The notes beneath the pieces are model-generated. The model searched no databases. It worked only from the letters and a program-made list of their open reading frames with translations, and was not told where the DNA came from. A stretch of DNA of 64,000 bases from Copromyces sp. CBS 386.78 (taxonomy: Eukaryota > Ascomycota > Sordariomycetes > Sordariales > Sordariaceae): assembly GCA_030685235.1 (NCBI GenBank), contig MU839248.1, positions 1 through 64,000 on the forward strand, read 5' to 3'. The position numbers were made by a program, and so were the translations under genes. Positions 39,833 through 50,716 of the stretch are shown here, piece by piece; the first letter of the stretch is position 1, and every line of letters starts with the position of its first letter.

Positions 39833-41903
39833 TTCACAAGCGGATGATGATTATTCATTGTTGACCTGCGTGCTGGGAGTGCGGCCTTGATCAACCCATC
39901 TATGCCCTAATCAAGGTGGAGATCGGGCATGCGGTGGATTCGTGCTTTGGACGGGACCCTGGGTAACGATGAGGCCGGGATGGCCCGCTCCGGATGGCGG
40001 AGACTCCACAGGGGTTCAAGCTGAGGACGTCATGGGCAAAGCTATCGCAAGGGGAATGCTTGGTGACCAATATGTGTTCATGCGTGTATCTTGTGTCTTT
40101 CGCGATTGACGACCGTTTAACTCGTAGACTGTCCTTGCCGGCCACCTGGCAGGTACTCGTGTCATCGTGTGGGTTCAAATCACCTGTAACAGCCCTTTGC
40201 ACACTGGGCCTGAAGGGCGTTTCTAGCCCAGACGCAGACGAGTACGGCTGGGCGGAGACGAAGGCAGAGTTGCGGAAGCATAGCCTAAGCCACCGCCCAA
40301 CTTGGAAGCTTCTGCATCTCGGTGCAACAAAGAACCAGTTGCACCCAGGCACAGGTTCGGCACACATGCGGGTAGTGTAGCCGATATTTTGTGATGGCTG
40401 TCATCCCTTCTTTTAGCTTTGACTATCCGTCCGTTCCCAGTTCCGATGGAGGCTGGAGGCGCCACTAAGGCCTGGAACAGAAGCCACGGGTATACCCTTC
40501 CGAGCGGCCCGCGGGGGGGTTCTCGAAGCCGGCACGGGTTGATCATGTCTCATATTCAATGGATGGAAAATTTGTCTCTTGGAACGACCCGGAGGAGGTT
40601 ACATGGCAGTTTTGCGCTGGTATGCGTGCGACTGTGACACAGGCTTGGCAGTGGTTCTTCAGCTCGTGGGACTCGGAATGGGACTGTGTTTCATGTTTTC
40701 GTGACGGCGTAAGTAGAGACGTCGAGTAGCTAGCCACATATTCTCGGTCGGCCGTGGTTGTGAACAGGCATGGATCTCGGCTGGGATTATGGTTGTCGAG
40801 GTAGACGAAAGGTGTGCCCGGCCTGGAAAGCAACTGTTGGAACGCGACGTCGGGCCAATACATATGCTTTGGCAACAGCAATCTGTCCAAGCCAGCATTG
40901 ATGTCAGCATTTGCTCAGCCGTAACCGAATATCTCTAGGGAGAGGCATTGAGTCGAGTGGAAGTGGTCGGATTGCAGGTTGGTAGTCGCCAACCCCTTGC
41001 ACTCGGGACGCGGATCACCGTTGATGCCCATGGTCGAGCCTTGTGCCCAAGTAACAGGGGAGCTGGGGGGGGAGACGTTACGATTTGGGACTGGAGATTG
41101 GGCTTCTGGGCTGAAGGTAGCGAATGTTGGAGGAATGGAAAGACGGTGGGAAGGACAAGAGAACAAACGAATTGCAATCGACAGGAGCAACTGAAACAGT
41201 GACGAAGGGCAACGGCAAGGCAGTGGCTGGTCGGAACAGGTGGGGGGCTGTCAATCATGTCGGGTGCGACAGGGGCACGATAAGCGGAAGACCCACTATA
41301 AATGCGCATCAGCCAGGAACTAACGCCAAGGAACGGCGAAGCTGTGGAGACACATTTCGAGAAGCACAGCACGGGCCCCCTTCTCTCATTCTGTGATGGA
41401 GAAAAGGGGATGATCGTTGTTGTTGTTGTTGTTGTTGCTGACATGTCGAGAATGAAATAGAAGGGTCTTGGAATTGCTACAAAGTCTAGTGTCTGTGATA
41501 TCAGATCTTCATCGTGGGCTGATCGGGTTCTAGGTACATCCATCCTGGTCTCGGGCGCCAGTCTTGGGGGACTTTGTTGGATACCTTAAGGAAGGAAGAG
41601 AGGGACATCAAAGCGAGGATTGAAGAGGGAGGGATGGATGTGCCGAGATTCGAGATTAATTGTCCCCGAGAATGTCACTTGCATTGGGCCTTACCGTGGA
41701 GCAAGAGATTTGTTACAGGCAAGCCACGTTGGATGGTAGTAGTGCTAGAGACTGTTGGTCTTTTCTGTCCACGATATTCTTTGACCAAGCAGATGGCCAA
41801 ATGCAAATTTGAATGTGTCTAGAGGTAGATATCCCATCGTGGCTGTGGTTCTCTAGAGCCCAAGTGGAAGGCAGGAACCACGGGGATCTCGCATTCTCTC
41901 CTG

Positions 41904-41933
41904 TAAGGTAAGGTAAGGTAAGGTAGGTAGGTA
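41904..41933. repeat. (AAGGT)n to (AGGT)n microsatellite
   Basis: About four pentanucleotide units grading into GGTA tetranucleotides. Confidence 0.9.
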
Positions 41934-42840
41934 TTACGAACCGTATTGCCCTTCTGTCATGACTACCCTAGGTACCTGACATAATTGCTTTTTCCGAGTC
42001 ATGAATTTCCCACATCCCGTCATGCTTCACAAGCCAGGGGCTGCTGTCACCATGATCGGATGAACCTACCCAGTCAAAGTCAAGACGACATGCGCCAAAG
42101 AAGCAGTCACAACATTGACACTTCTCGTCACCTTTCAGCTTGTCCGACGTGCACCTCCTGCTGTGTTAGGTTGGTGTAATACACTCAAGTTGAAGTGCTT
42201 AAACCCCTTTCGTGACCCCTGTCGCCAATCTGGACCTCCAGTGGACTTTTAGTGCTTTTAGCGCATTGCGGTAAAATTGGGTGCGTGGCCGGGCACCTCC
42301 AGCTCTGCGGCACCACTCACGAACTGAATCGTTCCTGTGGGCAGCTTCAACACCTTGAGCAGCAAATTGAGAAAGTCCACGGCAGTCGCTCATTCAATTC
42401 TCCTCAGTTCCAACCCACGAAACCCACGACTCGACGACGAGCCCACGTCCAAGCTCCTGTCCTCAGCACATCCAGGACCCTCGATCCCCGACCCAATACG
42501 CTCGCTTCCTTCGTTCTACAGAGAGACAGAGGCACTTGGCCCGTCTCCTTTCACACACGTTCATCATATTGGATCCCAGACAGGAGGGACCCAGCTGAGA
42601 GCAGCCGCAGGTCCGGACGAACCATTCAATCATGTGTAATCACGAAACCCCTCAGCTTAGCTGACTGACCTCTCGAGTCCATCTAGACAGTCAAGCACGG
42701 CACATTCCATACACCACCGATACCTACCGACCCTGATTTCCTATCTCTTAATCGTAAACCCTAATATCGGACACGGCTCAGTCCCAAGACCCTCGTTACA
42801 GAACAGGGCACCTCGCACACGACCGCTGTATCGAGACGAA

Positions 42841-42884
42841 CCGACCGACCGACCGACCGATCGACCGACCGATCGACCGACCGA
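42841..42884. repeat. (CCGA)n microsatellite
   Basis: Eleven CCGA/TCGA units about 140 bp before the DOCK start, probably in its leader. Three (GAGCT) units follow at 42903-42922. Confidence 0.9.
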
Positions 42885-43019
42885 GTCAGTCTCTACTAGG
42901 AGAAGCTGAGCTGAGCTGAGCTCCAGTTCCTAGCTCAACCTAGCTCAACGTACCCGCGACGGTGACGGCGACAAATAATTCCAGACATAGATGCCTTTTA
43001 CTTGGCCAACACAGTCAAG

Positions 43020-46000
43020 ATGCCCTGGCAACCACTGCCCCGAATTGCCTTCGCCGTAGCCACATACCCCTTTACTGCCTCCAGCGCAGCAGACCTCCCC
43101 CTCGAAATCGGCGACGAGCTATACATTATCGAAGAGACTCCCGATGGGAACTGGTTGAGAGGCTACTTGGTCGCCCCTCCAAGTCTGCTTGCTGGCCTGA
43201 CCAGTGAAAAGGGCCAGACATTGGAGGCTCGCGTCTTCAGCGGCATCTTCCCCCGCAGCTGTGTCGAGGTACGAGAAGTGCTGGGCGAGAGTGACGAGAC
43301 TGACGACAGCGAGCCCGACAATGGAGATGATGCAAATGGAGAGAGCAAGAGGAGAAAGAGCAAAAGGGCGACAAAAGAAGGCCGATTGTCCGTCCCCGTA
43401 AAACGCGATCCCAATGCACCTCGACCACCCGCTCCCGTGCCCATGCTCAAGATTGGCGACGAGACACCCACTTCGGCTGCCGAGCCCCTCATTGATGAGA
43501 TCGCATCCTGCCTCCGCGAATGGCACTCGACAAATCTCCACGGGCTCCTCCTCTCGAGACAGTACGAAAAGCTCGACGCTCTCTCCAAGCTGATTACGAG
43601 CCTGAACCTCTCCCGACAGCAGTTTCTACACAATGTCCTCACTACTTGTGAATACGAAAACCTACGCGAAAAGACGGTCTGGGATCTGGTCCGTGTCAAC
43701 AAGCTATGCGGAGGAGAGGTTATTGTGCGCGACCCAAACGCCCGTGGCCGTGTCATGACGGGGGATGATTCCGTCGTGGAAATCACCCAACTGCAGTCCG
43801 TCATGAGCCTGTTGGACGAGCCTCCCACGACCACGCCCGAGTTGACGGCCTTGCACCATTTGATGGTGGACATCAGAATGTTTGCCGGCGCATCCAACGA
43901 ACCGACAACCCTGGTTCTGTACCTGGCCACCAAAGCACCCGGAGGACCAGTGACGCCCCTTTCAGAGAGTTACATAATAGATGTGCCAGCTGGCGGCCAA
44001 TTAACCAACATAGCGCGGACCTCACAGATGCGCACGCTCTTCTCCGATCTTTCGTCTGCCGACATTGGTGATGTGCCGTCCTCCAAGTCCGAGCTGTTGT
44101 TGGTCGTCAAAATCCGGGCAACTCAGCCAGTTGTAGCAGCTAAGCCGAATTCTCGATCAGGCGGGCCCTCGAATAGCTCGCCCCAGGTACCATCCAAGGA
44201 GTCAAAACCACCCCTGGCGTCGGGGAACAAGGCCTTGCGTAGGAGCATGGTTTGGGCCAACAAGAACACCCGGGGCGCGTTTACTAGGAAAAACTCGGAC
44301 CTTGAGGCCTTGTCGGAGCAGGCGGAAGAGCAGCAGATGAGCAACGAGGATCTTGAGAGCAGGGAAGGAGCACCACCAAGCACGGCTAACTCGAGGGCAG
44401 GTCGTGCTTCAATGGACGGCCAATCTCCACCAACTACAGCCGACAGGACGGTTGGGTTTGGAGTACTCAAGCTGAACTCGATCATGAAGCAACAGGGCGA
44501 AGAGGTCGAACATGTGGTCAACATCTGGGCGCCTTGCTCCAAGTTCCCGTCGGACAGACATGGCGACAGTGAGGGATGGGACCCACTAATAAAGGAGATA
44601 TGCGACAGTAGATCAGCTCCTTACGAGAGATCAAGGAGAGCCGAAAGGTTACAGATACGACTTCGGTCCTTCAACAACCCCGACGCCGATGCCCTCATCA
44701 AGATGACGCCTACGATTTTGTCTGGGATCTGCAGGACTAACAAGATGGGTTTCTCTGGAGCGCCGACCAAGCCACGATCGGACATCTATGTCACCATTGA
44801 CGAAGCCACCCTGACCCGACAGACACTGCTGTCCCGATACGGAGCCAGCGCGACATCGCTCCCCAGCAGTATCCACGGCACCAACTTGCAGATAACCCTC
44901 GAGGTACGCCGGGCAAATGGCGAGCGCATCGACGGCTGCATATATCCCTCGTCCAAAAATGAAGGCCTGAGTGTATGGAGATCAACAGCCGTCGACCGGG
45001 GAGACCCGTGGAAGCAGATCATCAAGCTCGTTCTTGCTCCCCAGGATGTCCATCAGTCACATATCGTCATGTACCTCTCGGATGCGCCCAATCCTCCCTT
45101 TGCTGTGGCATACCTGCCTCTATGGGATCAGCAGGCGTTCATCCATGATGGTTCCCACAACCTGTTGCTGTACAAAATGGATGAGAACACGTCGAGCGCC
45201 CAAGCTCCTGCGGGAGGCAAGGGCGGATACCTGAGCTTGCCTTTCGCCTCCAACTTCGGCGATGAGCATGCCGAGGTGACTGGTCCGCTGGCTGCTTTGC
45301 GCATCGATACATATCTGTGCAGCACGAGGTTCTCCCAGGACAAGGTTGTGCTGGGCCTGTTGAAGGGCAAGGACTTGCCTCAGGGAGAGGTACCCGACAT
45401 CTTGAAGGCCTTCATCTTCGTGCCCGAGATCGAGGTTGTCAAGCTGTTGAACGATGTCTTGGACGCCCTCTTTGGCATTCTTGTCCATTACACGGGCAAC
45501 GACGACCTCGAAGACCTCGTCTTCACTGCCTTGGTCAGAGTGCTGGACATTGTCCATGACAGGCGCTTCAACCTCGCTCCTCTTGTCGACCAGTACGCAG
45601 AAAGTCGGTTCAACTACCCGTTCGCCACGCCCTGTCTCGTCAGGTCCTTTACCAGACTACTGTCAAAACCCACCGAGCCCGAGACAGCAAGGAAGCTGCG
45701 CGCCACTTTCAAGGTTGTACGGCACATCCTCAAGTTCATTACCCAATCCAGGGGCCAGCAAAAGGAAAAGGAGGCTGGGATAGGAATCACCACCTCCAAT
45801 CCCGGCTTCACGCGCCACCTGCGTACCATCTTCAAGGCTCTCGATGCTTTGATGCGCAACCAGGCACCTGTCTTGGTGGGCAGCCAAACGCTCGCCGTCC
45901 AGCATTTCCACACGTGGCTACCCGAGCTCACCGGCTTGTTGACAACCGAGGAGATTCTCCACATCGCCATCGACTTCATGGACTCTTGCTCCTCCGTCAA

Positions 46001-49000
46001 GGGCAAGCTCGTGCTGTACAAGCTGGTCCTCATCATCAACTACTCCAAGCTCGACATCTTCTCGCACCCAGAGCAGCGGTCCGCCTTGAGCGCTAATACC
46101 GTGAGGTGGATCGCGCCGCACTGGGGGCTTACCGACGAGGTGACGGAGCAATGGAAGGAACAGGTGCGACTGTGCTGCTCGGTGCTTGCCAGCCAGGTTG
46201 AGCATCTCGGCCCGGAGATCCCCGATTACATCCCCAAGATCATCCAGTCTTACCTCGCCATCCAGGCTGCCGAGCAAACACCAAAGAACCGTTTGTCGCT
46301 TCTGTTCCCCACGTCATACCCCTTCCCTGCCAAGCCGACTGCCGAAGAGGTAGTCTTTGACGAAGCCCTCATTGAGCTCTCTGCCGTCATGTCAGCACTG
46401 TCCAACTCCCCCAGCGGCATGCAACTGGAGCTGGCGGAAGATGATCTTAACATCGTCATCGAGAACTGCCTTCGCGTGCACATGAGCATCCTGCAGGGCG
46501 AGACCTTCCCTTCCAACTGGTTGAGCGTGCATATCTTCCATCACAAGTCGACCATGCGGACGCTGGAATATCTTGCCACTTTGCTGCTCGAGTCTTTCCT
46601 CCCGCATCCGGATGAGGCCGAGAACTTTGATACTGAGCTGTGGAAGATGTTCTTCACCACGCTGCTTAAGCTGGTGGGGAGCCCCTCGCTGGCGCTGGAG
46701 ACCTTCCCAGAGCAAAAGCGGAGAGCGGTCTGGAAGATTGCGGGCGATGTCAGAGAGCATGGAGCGGACCTGCTGAGGAAGACATGGGAGGCGATTGGGT
46801 GGGAGACGAGCCTGGAGGAGCGGGCACGGTATGGGCTGTCCAAGATGGGCGGTTATCAGGTGCAGTATGTGCCTACGCTTGTTGGGCCCATTGTTGAGCT
46901 TTGTCTGAGTGTGCACGAGGGCCTTCGGAGGATGGCTGTAGAGGTTCTGCAGACCATGATTGTCAGCGAGTGGACACTGAGCGAGGACTTGTCTGTTATC
47001 CAGACGGAGATCATCGACTGTCTTGATGGCTACTTTAAGGAAAAGCCATTGACAGAGAGTATCCTCCAGAAGCTCTTTGTGAGCGAGCTGCTGGACCGCT
47101 TTGAACCTCTCTCCAAGATCCCAGATGAGCCGTTGTACGCTGCCATCCGCGAGCTGATGGGCACAGTCGACGAGTTCCTTGATTTGCTGGTTGCCGTCCA
47201 CAGCGGCGACGGCTCAGGCGAAGCCTCCAACCTCATTCACCGCCTCCGTCTCATGGAGTTCCTCCGCGACATGCAAAAGGAGGAAATCTTCATCCGCTAC
47301 GTCCACCAGCTCGCCAGCCTCCAAGCCTCAGCGCGGAACCACACGGAAGCTGGGCTCGCTCTGCGCCTACACGCCGACCTCTACGATTGGGACCCTCTCA
47401 AAACCACCCCCGCCCTCGACGATCCTTCCTTCCCAGCGCAATCCCACTTTGAGCGCAAGGAGCGCATCTACTTCGACATGATCAAGCACTTTGAAGACGG
47501 ACATGCCTGGTCCTGCGCTCTCGCCGCCTACAAAGAGCTCCAAGCCCAGTACGAGTCCAACATCTTCGACTTCGCCAAGCTCGCCCGTACGCAGCGGGCT
47601 ATCGCCACCGTGTACGAGACCATCGCGCACAAGACCGACAAGCTCATTCCCAAGTACTTCAAAGTCGTCTACAAGGGTCTCGGCTTCCCCCCTTCCGTGC
47701 GCGACAAGGCTTTTGTCTTTGAGGGCGCATCCCCTACTGAACGCACGGCTGGATTCACCGACCGCATGCAAGAGATGTATCCCTCTGCTCAGATCATCAC
47801 CCCTTCCCATGACCGTGACACTGGAGAGTACGATGTCGAAGGCCAGTTCCTGATTATATCAGCCATTTCTCCTCACCGTGACCTCACGCATACCGTCTTC
47901 CAGCGCGCTCGCGTGCCGCAAATCATCCGCGACTATCTTATCTCTTCCAGTCCTCAAACGTTCAGCGTCAGCACGAAGAGAGACACCAACGGAGACGTGA
48001 GGGATCATTACGCCGAAAAGACACTCTACACCACCGCTGAGCCCTTCCCAACCATACTCAAGCGGAGCGAGATTGTTGAAATTAAGCATGTGAGGTTGAC
48101 GGCAAAGGAAACGGCACTGGAGAGGATCGTGAGAAAAACGGGAGAGATGACGGCTGTTGAGAAGAAGGTTTCCGAGGGACAAGCACAAGGCGGTGAGGGG
48201 AGTGACGAGGCTACGGTGATGTTGTTGGTCGATGCGGTCAGCATCAGTGTGAATCCGGAGAGCGAGGCGAGTGTGAGTAGGTACCGAGAGCTGATTCCCG
48301 GAATGGGCAGCACGACGCCAATCACGATAAAATGCGGGAGTGACGAGGACGAGGACGAGGACGAGGATGACGGCCCGCCCGAAATTGATGCCCAAGAAAA
48401 TGCCATCAAAATGGCGTTAGTGGATCATGCGATTATGATCAAGAGGTGTTTGGCGACTTTTGCAAAGAGCCCCAGGGAGGTGGTGAAGAAACATGGGCAA
48501 GAATTGCAGAAGTGTAAGTTCCCCTTTGTTACCATGATGCTGGACGATATGGTGCTAACCAAGACAGTCTTTGAACAAACCTTTGCCCCCGAAATCGCCA
48601 TCTTCACCCCCCCAGCCGCCCGCTCTCCCAATCCTTCCCCTGGCAGCGACCGCAGCGGCGGTATCACCCCCTCTCCAACCTGGCCACGATCACCGGGGCC
48701 CTCAGCTTTCGGCTCCTCAACCGGACAGCACAACCATCACCGATCCGCCACGACTTCCTTGGCAACCGGCCACGGCCTCGGCATTTCCGGACACGCTCAA
48801 GGCCATGCTCACAGCGCAAGCGAAACAGCCGATGTTCTAGGCGAGATTGTGGTCAGCACCGGGATTTCCCAACCCGTTTCCCTCCGACAGGGACGCGGTG
48901 CAAGGCTGAGTTTCTTGGGAGGGAGGAAGAAGGATGGGAACTCGCCCACGGCACATCAGTTGTCATCAACGGGTTCCATCCCGCACCTACTCACCGGCAG

Positions 49001-49598
49001 CGACCATAACCTCGCCAGCAGGTCCAAATCCCACGAGGACATCAACGCTGGGTCAGCATCAGCAACGATGATGAACTCGCCCACGACTAATGGTGACCGA
49101 AGCCCCTCTGCCCCTAGCAATGTAATTCACAGCAGGAAAGAGCAGCCAATCGAGAAGGCGAATCGTCGCTCCTTCCTTCGCGGTTTCAGCTCCTCTGACA
49201 AGGTTAACCTCATCAACGCTATCAACGAGAGTGTTGGTGGGAATACGGACTGGCAGACGGAGTACTCATCCCCCTCTCTTTCTCAGCCTAACTTGCAGTC
49301 ACCCTCACAATCGCAATCCGACCAGCTTGACCGAGAAAGGGAACGCGGGGCGGCGGCAGCGGCACTGAACGGCATGTCTGTCAATGGATATGGAAAGAAG
49401 GAGAAGAAGAGCAAGAAAGACAAGAAAGACAAGGAGGACAAGGAGGACAAGGACGAGGACAAGGACTTGAGGGAGTTGAAAGACAAGTTCCAAAACGGCA
49501 GTGCGAGTGTCAAGAAACGGCTGAGCATGCTCAAATTGGGGAACATGAAGAAGAGTGGGAAGGGAGATGGAAAGATGGGGGCGCTGGATGAGGAATAG
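43020..49598 (+). CDS. DOCK-family guanine nucleotide exchange factor (Dck1-like)
   Basis: The exons are 43020-48513 and 48568-49598, giving 2174 aa. The frame is open from a TTG at 43002, so the first ATG (MPWQPLPRIAF) is used. An SH3 domain occupies ~8-83 (ATYPFTASSAADLPLEIGDELYIIEE, then NWLRGY). A DHR-1/C2 region starts near 587 (SDIYVTIDEATL). The DHR-2 exchange domain spans ~1440-1840 (LHADLYDWDPL, FDFAKLARTQRAIATVYETIAHKTDKLIPKYFKVVYKGLGFP). The tail (~1845-2174) is Ser-rich, with a Lys/Asp block near the end. The 54-nt intron (GTAAGT, GCTAAC branch, GACAG) is a multiple of three and has no stop, so reading through it also stays in frame. DOCK proteins with SH3, DHR-1 and DHR-2 activate Rac/Rho GTPases, with ELMO-type partners, at the plasma membrane. 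By analogy with yeast Dck1 a role in polarity or wall-stress signalling is likely. Confidence 0.93.
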   Translation: MPWQPLPRIAFAVATYPFTASSAADLPLEIGDELYIIEETPDGNWLRGYLVAPPSLLAGLTSEKGQTLEARVFSGIFPRSCVEVREVLGESDETDDSEPDNGDDANGESKRRKSKRATKEGRLSVPVKRDPNAPRPPAPVPMLKIGDETPTSAAEPLIDEIASCLREWHSTNLHGLLLSRQYEKLDALSKLITSLNLSRQQFLHNVLTTCEYENLREKTVWDLVRVNKLCGGEVIVRDPNARGRVMTGDDSVVEITQLQSVMSLLDEPPTTTPELTALHHLMVDIRMFAGASNEPTTLVLYLATKAPGGPVTPLSESYIIDVPAGGQLTNIARTSQMRTLFSDLSSADIGDVPSSKSELLLVVKIRATQPVVAAKPNSRSGGPSNSSPQVPSKESKPPLASGNKALRRSMVWANKNTRGAFTRKNSDLEALSEQAEEQQMSNEDLESREGAPPSTANSRAGRASMDGQSPPTTADRTVGFGVLKLNSIMKQQGEEVEHVVNIWAPCSKFPSDRHGDSEGWDPLIKEICDSRSAPYERSRRAERLQIRLRSFNNPDADALIKMTPTILSGICRTNKMGFSGAPTKPRSDIYVTIDEATLTRQTLLSRYGASATSLPSSIHGTNLQITLEVRRANGERIDGCIYPSSKNEGLSVWRSTAVDRGDPWKQIIKLVLAPQDVHQSHIVMYLSDAPNPPFAVAYLPLWDQQAFIHDGSHNLLLYKMDENTSSAQAPAGGKGGYLSLPFASNFGDEHAEVTGPLAALRIDTYLCSTRFSQDKVVLGLLKGKDLPQGEVPDILKAFIFVPEIEVVKLLNDVLDALFGILVHYTGNDDLEDLVFTALVRVLDIVHDRRFNLAPLVDQYAESRFNYPFATPCLVRSFTRLLSKPTEPETARKLRATFKVVRHILKFITQSRGQQKEKEAGIGITTSNPGFTRHLRTIFKALDALMRNQAPVLVGSQTLAVQHFHTWLPELTGLLTTEEILHIAIDFMDSCSSVKGKLVLYKLVLIINYSKLDIFSHPEQRSALSANTVRWIAPHWGLTDEVTEQWKEQVRLCCSVLASQVEHLGPEIPDYIPKIIQSYLAIQAAEQTPKNRLSLLFPTSYPFPAKPTAEEVVFDEALIELSAVMSALSNSPSGMQLELAEDDLNIVIENCLRVHMSILQGETFPSNWLSVHIFHHKSTMRTLEYLATLLLESFLPHPDEAENFDTELWKMFFTTLLKLVGSPSLALETFPEQKRRAVWKIAGDVREHGADLLRKTWEAIGWETSLEERARYGLSKMGGYQVQYVPTLVGPIVELCLSVHEGLRRMAVEVLQTMIVSEWTLSEDLSVIQTEIIDCLDGYFKEKPLTESILQKLFVSELLDRFEPLSKIPDEPLYAAIRELMGTVDEFLDLLVAVHSGDGSGEASNLIHRLRLMEFLRDMQKEEIFIRYVHQLASLQASARNHTEAGLALRLHADLYDWDPLKTTPALDDPSFPAQSHFERKERIYFDMIKHFEDGHAWSCALAAYKELQAQYESNIFDFAKLARTQRAIATVYETIAHKTDKLIPKYFKVVYKGLGFPPSVRDKAFVFEGASPTERTAGFTDRMQEMYPSAQIITPSHDRDTGEYDVEGQFLIISAISPHRDLTHTVFQRARVPQIIRDYLISSSPQTFSVSTKRDTNGDVRDHYAEKTLYTTAEPFPTILKRSEIVEIKHVRLTAKETALERIVRKTGEMTAVEKKVSEGQAQGGEGSDEATVMLLVDAVSISVNPESEASVSRYRELIPGMGSTTPITIKCGSDEDEDEDEDDGPPEIDAQENAIKMALVDHAIMIKRCLATFAKSPREVVKKHGQELQKCKFPFVTMMLDDMVLTKTVFEQTFAPEIAIFTPPAARSPNPSPGSDRSGGITPSPTWPRSPGPSAFGSSTGQHNHHRSATTSLATGHGLGISGHAQGHAHSASETADVLGEIVVSTGISQPVSLRQGRGARLSFLGGRKKDGNSPTAHQLSSTGSIPHLLTGSDHNLASRSKSHEDINAGSASATMMNSPTTNGDRSPSAPSNVIHSRKEQPIEKANRRSFLRGFSSSDKVNLINAINESVGGNTDWQTEYSSPSLSQPNLQSPSQSQSDQLDRERERGAAAAALNGMSVNGYGKKEKKSKKDKKDKEDKEDKDEDKDLRELKDKFQNGSASVKKRLSMLKLGNMKKSGKGDGKMGALDEE

Positions 49599-50716
49599 TG
49601 TCCTGCGTCTGCCACCGTGGATCATTGTCCGCCTTGTCCACCTCGCCGTCCGCTTCGTGAGCGTCGGGCTGGTCAAGGTTCATTTGACGGATCAAGCCCA
49701 GACCGGTGCTCTTAAATATCAGGAATGGCTCATGCTGTCAACGCAACTCGGCTTCGTTTCTCTCGGTTTAGGATAACATGGCACTGGGGGCTCAAGGAGG
49801 GAAGGTTGCGTTCTTTTATTTTCTTTTCATTCTAGTTGATCACGTCTGCGCTTCAGGATATTTCATGCGACATTTCACTCCGACTTTCTATCTTCTATCA
49901 TCATCAGCATGTTCCGCTCTACACGCTTCATCAATCATAATCTCCTTCATCTTATCACTATCCTCCACGCACGGACTGGTCTACACGGAATTGGGGGCGG
50001 AATACTAAAGCACGCCTTGGTGTTTGTTGGACGTTTGCATGTTTGGTGCTCCTTGTCGATGGACGAGCAATGCATCTCTACATCTTTTCCCTTTGTTCAC
50101 TTGATCTGTTTTGCTCGCTCGCACCCATCACTTGTACAATACGTCTTTTGAAGCTTCACATCTTGATCTTCACCTGCACATTCTGTTCCTTCTCCGATTC
50201 TTGTACAATAATCTTTGCCCGCTTATACGTTGCCAGGATGAGTAGAAGGATCGTTTCTACCTGGGGTACTTGGAAGTGACTGCCAAAAAGGCGGGAGGAG
50301 GATGTGACCGGAGGCGGAGAGGCAAGGAAGGGGTCTGGTGCTGATAAGCGACAGGCTCGTTGAGACCTGCCAAGTTGAAATAGACAACAATGAAGGTGAC
50401 TTGAACTTCAATTCCAGCGTGACCACCGGTTTCCGAGATTCCTGCATCGCAGATGATGCTGGATTTCTAAGTTCCTGCACACTGCAGCCTCCTCTGCTGA
50501 CCAACCGGCACATGTCGACATCTCGGGCCGCGGCCTTCAGCCCATCTCTGCGTCGTGTCTGCAATGTTGGCTGCGATGTTTACGCCCCCTTGAACTTTGA
50601 CACCCATCACGCTGGTTACCATATCTGCTCTTTCCCTTTCTCTTCTCCTCAACACCAAATGACCGGCCATCCCATCCCATCCTATCCTGTCCTCCTGCTG
50701 CCATCCCAAACCAAAA
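49599..50716. other. intergenic region, no supported gene
   Basis: About 1.1 kb with the DOCK 3' UTR and the promoter of the glycosyltransferase gene. No frame with a recognisable product. Confidence 0.6.

Larger units (their letters stand above)
39833..43019. other. long intergenic region with microsatellites
   Basis: About 3.2 kb without a supported gene. An ATG-initiated minus-strand frame at 40935-41543 (202 codons) has a Thr run from a CAA-type repeat and no domain. The right part should be the promoter and leader of the DOCK gene. Microsatellites of AAGGT (41904-41933), CCGA (42841-42884) and GAGCT (42903-42922) lie here. A CTTTTACTTGGCCAACACAG stretch just before 43020 could be the end of a leader intron. 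Confidence 0.55.

Noticed and set aside
40935..41543. ATG-initiated frame of 202 codons
   Set aside because: Contains a Thr run from a CAA-type repeat and no domain; codon use is not gene-like.
42252..42668. Frames upstream of the DOCK gene
   Set aside because: They lack ATG starts and lie in the CA-rich leader or promoter.
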